The notes under the pieces are model-generated. The model had not been told where the DNA came from, made no database searches, and saw only the letters and a list, made by a program, of their open reading frames with translations. Made by a program: the position numbers and the translations under genes. A DNA stretch of 22,294 nucleotides. It comes from Blattamonas nauphoetae (taxonomy: Eukaryota; Preaxostyla; Oxymonadida). The stretch covers positions 1 through 22,294 of the forward strand of contig JARBJD010000699.1 in the NCBI GenBank assembly GCA_033064195.1, read 5' to 3'. Positions 19,016 to 22,294 of the stretch are shown one piece after another (positions within the stretch are counted from its first letter, which is position 1; each line of letters starts with the position of its first letter).

Positions 19016-19380
19016 ACAATTGAGATCATTTGTGCCCTCGTGAGAAATTCGCTTGCCAAGCGACGTTTGAGGGCTTCTTGTTGACTGAGAAGGATCTCCA
19101 CTTGTTTCTCCAAGTTCTCAATTGTCCGGTCATGCTTTTCATTGGTTCGTGCAAGTTCTTGTAAAAGGAGACCATTTTGTGATGTGAGATCCATGACGAG
19201 TGCTTGAAGCCTCTGTTGTTGTTCCTTGAGAGAAGTGAGCTCAGAGTTGATCGGTTGAAGGAGGGTGTCCTAAACGACCGGACGACAAAGAATATAAGAA
19301 AATAGAGAAAAGAAACATACGAAATAGTTGGATCCGGTTGTTGGTTCGATTTGATCACTTAAACATGGAGCAGAAATCAT
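18997..19380 (-). CDS. Small coiled-coil protein (110 aa, one 51-nt intron)
   Basis: Exon 1 runs 19380-19321 (MISAPCLSDQIEPTTGSNYF). A GT-AG intron at 19270-19320 starts GTATGT and is almost all pyrimidine. Exon 2 runs 19269-18997 (DTLLQPINSELTSLKEQQQR, then an uninterrupted heptad pattern up to LASEFLTRAQM) and ends in TAA. The frame joins in phase 0. The protein is a short acidic head plus one long parallel-type coiled coil, as in small subunits of tethering, kinetochore or BLOC-type complexes; no family is recognised. The frame stays open upstream of the chosen ATG, so a slightly longer N-terminus or a further 5' exon is possible. The neighbouring gene upstream has a similar design. Confidence 0.65.
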
Positions 19381-19495
19381 CAGAATTTTTATTGTGCTTT
19401 CGGATCTCGAACCAGATGTTAATAGAGGGTGACAAAGTAAGTATAGTTCAAGATGAAGGAAGAAATGCGAGCAAATGTCTTCAAACAACCAGACT

Positions 19496-19899
19496 TTACG
19501 AGGGGAGAGCCTGTATTCCGTTCACAATCTGCGACTTTGTGACACAGTCGTTCCCCTGAGTTTTTTCAAGAATTTGAATCTTCTCGGCCTGTTCGTTGAT
19601 CGTTCTCTGCATCGTTTTGACCGTCACCACGAGTTCATTGATCTGATTCTCGAGTAAAGAGATTCGTTGGAGCTTTTCTTGTTCTTCCTTTTGTTTTTGT
19701 TCCTAACGAACGAAATAATTGAAAAAGGTGGAAGAAAGTCTCGAACTGTGTATCTCCGTAGAATCTCTGCTCTATTGGTGTGAGACCCGGAATCATGAAA
19801 TTCATCCATCATCGAATACATTGGTCTTTTCGGCTTGACTTGCAATGACCTGGTTTTGTTCTTCGAGATTCGTTGGATCAGTGATGGACAGGGTTGATT
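19496..19899 (-). CDS. Small coiled-coil protein, 5' end not resolved
   Basis: The last exon 19702-19496 encodes EQKQKEEQEKLQRISLLENQ and continues as a coiled coil to QALPS and TAA. An exon at 19899-19820 (STLSITDPTNLEEQNQVIAS, ending QAEKTN) joins it through a GT-AG intron at 19703-19819. At 117 nt this is the longest intron here. The 3' end of a further intron (TTTCAAG) is visible just before 19899, but the upstream exon could not be placed without hitting a stop, so the start is unknown. The layout (short acidic head, then coiled coil) matches the adjacent gene 18997-19380. The function is unknown. Confidence 0.5.
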
Positions 19900-20046
19900 C
19901 TTGAAAGACAAAATAATCAAATCTCAAACAGAGTCTAACATTTCGGAATTCAAAAATCACAGCATTTGGGTGAGATCGTTTCCAGATCACAGATCATCAA
20001 TTTCATTGAAAGGATTCCACACTCACAGGGAAACAAAACGATCTAG

Positions 20047-20424
20047 ATGTCTAAAACGAGAACGATATATGCCAACAGAGAGAAACAACGTCAATGGGAA
20101 CGATTACACATATCACGGAACAAACTGTTGGAGCACGTTGTGTATCTCCGCAGTATCCTCTCCTCACTCATCCACATAAGATCTAAAGAGAATTGCCGCG
20201 ATAATTTTCTCATTTTGACTCGCCAGAACTTCAACGCGATGCAGTGTTTCATTGATAGAGATGTGAAGAGCCGCAGCAGTCGGACCCTTATTTCAATACC
20301 AGTTCCAGTTGATAGTTTTCCTCTCTCTTCCAAAACAGTGTTTTCATCACAATACTGTAATTCGAACATTCCCTCCATCAACGTCATTCATTCCGGAGAA
20401 ATACGCAAACTAGAGGCTCCCTGA
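20047..20424 (+). CDS. Uncertain 125-aa ORF, basic N-terminus
   Basis: Open from the ATG at 20047 to TGA. The N-terminus is basic and helical (MSKTRTIYANREKQRQWERL), then hydrophobic heptad-like residues (LLEHVVYLRSILSSL), loosely like a basic-helix DNA-binding head. The rest is Ser/Ile-rich without motifs. The opposite strand is also open for 98 codons (20387-20091), so the coding strand is not settled. No family is recognised. Confidence 0.35.
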   Translation: MSKTRTIYANREKQRQWERLHISRNKLLEHVVYLRSILSSLIHIRSKENCRDNFLILTRQNFNAMQCFIDRDVKSRSSRTLISIPVPVDSFPLSSKTVFSSQYCNSNIPSINVIHSGEIRKLEAP

Positions 20425-20680
20425 TACACTCAGATTCTCCCAAAGTTTTTTTGAATCATTCACTGTTTGTTATCAATGCTTGGTCCGAGGACATTCTGTC
20501 ATGAGAGAGAACTTTGAGATCAAATAAAAAAATCATCTTCTAAGATGTGAAACTCATGAATTAAGAGAGGGCTGTATTTATGATCTCATAAAACTGTTCT
20601 TTATGACCTCTACTACGATCCAATGCTAAACTGGACGGAAAAATAGACTAAATGAAGTGAAATAGGTTTTACAGGGTGTT
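20425..20680. other. Intergenic stretch, nothing recognised
   Basis: AT-rich sequence between the uncertain ORF and the 3' end of the receptor-like gene. No ORF, RNA gene or clear repeat was seen. Confidence 0.5.
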
Positions 20681-21455
20681 CTAATCCATGGCCTCGAACC
20701 CTCTTTGCCTCTTTCGGCAAGGCGAAAATAGACATTTCACACCCTCCATCACCATTCTCGGAATTCCCACCCAGAAATAACCGAATGGGACGACTTCGAT
20801 TCCGGACTTCTTTCTTCCGCATTTGTTGATTGGGATGCCAATAATGAAGAAGAGAGCTAAGGAGGAGAAGAGGATGATAATGAACACCCATCCCCATCCA
20901 AGCCCACCACCTGCTCGGCAGCCGTATTTCGATGGATAGGTCCAGACGTGTGTATTGCTTGAAAAAGAATGAAGGGTCGGATGGCAAACGTATATGGATC
21001 AGCAATTTCGAGAGTGTTGGTTTTCCCGCAGGTTATTTGGAGAGTAAGTTTGTAACTGACCATGAAATCCTTTGATTCAACTGAGAAGAAGATGAAGTAT
21101 GAGATGGATGTGGATAGAACATACATGTAAAAAAGATTCCATTATTGTTCGGAATTTCATCCCATTGCACAGTGCTGTTCTCTCCCAAACAAACGCAATT
21201 GTTATTTTGGATTTTGCTGGCAACACAATCAGCTTGCGTGCATTTAGTATTGACCAGAGGACGGAGGAAATTGAATTCAAACAACATTCCTTCCAGTGTG
21301 GTATTGTAATTATACCTGTGTATTCAATGAGAGAGATCTTAAAGATGGACAGATGAAGCAGACTTTTCATTGGCAAATCCTTTAAAATTGAACTGTTTGA
21401 GCAGTGCTGGGTCTGAGGCAGCCCACAAGATCTGAACAATGAGATGGGTGAACAT
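20681..21455 (-). CDS. Type I membrane protein with mannose-6-phosphate-receptor-homology (MRH)/Atg27-like domain (spliced, 216 aa)
   Basis: Start at the ATG at 21455. Three GT-AG introns are inferred: 21316-21363 (48 nt), 21081-21124 (44 nt) and 20958-20989 (32 nt). Removing them gives one frame of 217 codons with a TAG stop. A weak signal-like N-terminus (MFTHLIVQILWAA) precedes a lumenal domain with Cys at 56, 61, 71, 73, 112 and 138. It ends with TLQITCG, then DPY, then VWTYPSKYGC, the typical close of MRH domains (C...Y.F.W.T..C). GGGLGWGW leads into one membrane helix (about 148-166). The tail GIEVVPFGYFWVGIPRMVMEG resembles the E-x-IP-x-x-FW-x-x-LP tail of protist receptors of this class. 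A role in Golgi-endosome sorting or autophagy traffic is inferred. The last 14 or so residues are encoded by a palindromic repeat. Confidence 0.8.
20684..20733 (-). repeat. Palindromic repeat copy 8, at the 3' end of a host gene
   Basis: On the minus strand: TTGCC-GAAAGA-GGCAA hairpin, then GAGGGTTCGAGGCC and the gene's stop. TCGAACCCTC (on + here) equals the core of copy 4. The orientation relative to the coding strand is opposite to that in the Polinton genes. It encodes CRKRQRGFEAMD. Confidence 0.5.
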
Positions 21456-21661
21456 GGAAGCGCTCGATTGATCTCACTCCCCCATTAAAAACTGAAAGGA
21501 TCAGTGAAGAAATAAGACCCACAAACAATTCACATAATTAGAGAAGGATTCAACATGTTAAATGGCAGAAGATTGTGTTGGTGAAAACAAATGAATCAAC
21601 AAAAACTCCGCAACTGTTCAAACAAAGGTACAAAAATGAAAACGACATTAACAGGACACCA

Positions 21662-22294
21662 TCAAACATATCCCTGCTCAACATCCTTGGAATACGTCGG
21701 CTCAGTGTTTGTACTCAATCTGATCCGATCTTCGTCTCCTTTCAGAGGAAGTTTAGCGTTAAACGAAGACCACTGCCGAGTGCCATAAGCAAGAAGAAAT
21801 TGTCCTAAAAACAGATTGATAAGAGCTGAAGAATACCAGAGTAATAAGTGAGCATGACGAGAAAATCTCGTAATATGATCCCGTACGGGAGGCACATCCC
21901 ACAGAGAAGGACGACATCGGAAAGATAAAACAAAAAAGCGCCCAATTGTCCCAACGCGCGATCACGAGCGCAGGACTCGACTTTCTTTGGTTCGAGTGAG
22001 GTCATGACAACAACCGACCCTTCCACGAGAAGATATATCGGCATTCCAATTGACAATAGTACTTTCATTGGGTTAGTGTTAAACAGGACTAGGTCGAGAG
22101 CGGCCGCAGATATAACACATAATATGATTCTGGTGACAAGTTGGGCCGGTGATTTGATTCCGGAGCGTGGAATGTAGCTGCCAAGATAAAATGCATGTCC
22201 AGTGAGGAATGAGATTGCTCCAATGATAAAGAGTACATTAGTGTCGAATGCTAGTAAGATATCCCCGATGGAACCAAGGACAAGGCCGATGATG
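21662..22294 (-). CDS. YhhN/TMEM86-family membrane protein (lysoplasmalogenase-like), 5' part outside the window
   Basis: Members of this multi-pass family hydrolyse the vinyl-ether bond of lysoplasmalogens in internal membranes; this copy is assigned by motif only. From the window edge: LVLGSIGDILLAF (conserved GD), FIIGAISFLTGHAFYLGSY (F-x-x-GH..Y pattern), then PIYLLVEG, LGAFLFYLSDVVL (conserved GA-x-x-F-x-x-SD) and YYSG-QFLLAYG. The last motif is formed only after removing a 32-nt GT-AG intron (21805-21836), which supports that intron. A hydrophilic tail ends DVEQGYV, TGA at 21662. At least 199 residues are visible; one or two N-terminal membrane segments are missing beyond the right edge. 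The gap to the MRH gene is about 200 bases. Confidence 0.82.

Noticed and set aside
18780-19019. Minus-strand ORF of 79 codons after the small coiled-coil gene
   Set aside because: It has no ATG near its start (it begins with TTG) and overlaps the end of a better supported gene. A possible 42-nt intron inside it is not enough support.
19747-20165. Near-repeat TGTGTATCTCCG-AG at 19747 and 20139
   Set aside because: The 12-base match degrades quickly on both sides. It could be an old duplication but is too short to claim.
20091-20387. Minus-strand ORF of 98 codons opposite 20047-20424
   Set aside because: No motif or splice logic ties it to a neighbour. It is kept only as the reason for the low confidence in the + strand ORF.
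1-22294. CRISPR array, rRNA or bacterial operon
   Set aside because: There is no regularly spaced direct repeat and no rRNA-like sequence. Spliced genes and Polinton content show a eukaryotic genome.
12343-22294. A reassigned genetic code in the host
   Set aside because: Host genes end in TAA, TAG and TGA and read open with the standard code once introns are removed.

Overview
The window comes from a protist-like eukaryotic nuclear genome. It has two parts: a Polinton/Maverick-type DNA element from position 1 to roughly 11.6-12.3 kb (its left part lies outside the window), and a stretch of compact, intron-bearing host genes to the right edge. Host introns are very short (three are 32 nt, most others 37-52 nt), with GT-AG ends and a pyrimidine-rich 3' side. 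Host genes stop with TAA, TAG and TGA alike, so the standard code fits. The taxon cannot be fixed from sequence alone. A unicellular eukaryote is clear; a metamonad is a guess based on the Maverick-like content.

Polinton part. From left to right: a double-jelly-roll major capsid-like region (1-1115, -), two small 'MAPG' proteins (-), two unidentified regions (1849-2445 and 2486-3448, -), a packaging ATPase (3505-4357, the only + gene), a small coiled-coil protein (4382-4690, -), a DDE integrase (4765-6725, -), a protein-primed family B DNA polymerase with OTU-like, zinc-finger and HNH-like extra segments (6749-11137, -), and a two-repeat protein nearest the right end (11182-11571, -). The element is a fossil: most large genes are not continuous, with about ten to fifteen breaks overall, while some genes still look whole. 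Long stretches remain open, so the copy looks fairly recent. Nine minus-strand genes carry the same T-rich box just before the ATG, often ending in TAAATG or TAAAATG. No inspected host gene has it.

The most unusual signal is a short palindromic repeat family. It has a hairpin followed by a TTCGA-centred core and sometimes a second hairpin. Seven copies lie in the Polinton and one in a host gene. Five Polinton copies sit inside open reading frames and are translated as related peptides (for example EFEALQRQD and GIEALQRQD). One copy is intergenic, and two overlap the 3' end of a gene and supply its last codons and stop. This resembles the behaviour of Rickettsia palindromic elements, here in a eukaryotic setting.

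Host part. A coiled-coil protein (12343-13170, -) is head to head with a large three-RRM protein with Q/P-rich, helical-repeat and Ser-rich tails (13290-17100, +). Then come a coiled-coil protein (17296-18783, +), two small spliced coiled-coil genes (18997-19380 and 19496-19899, -), an uncertain 125-aa ORF (20047-20424, +), a spliced type I membrane protein of the mannose-6-phosphate-receptor-homology/Atg27-like class (20681-21455, -), and a spliced YhhN/TMEM86-family membrane protein running off the right edge (21662-22294, -).
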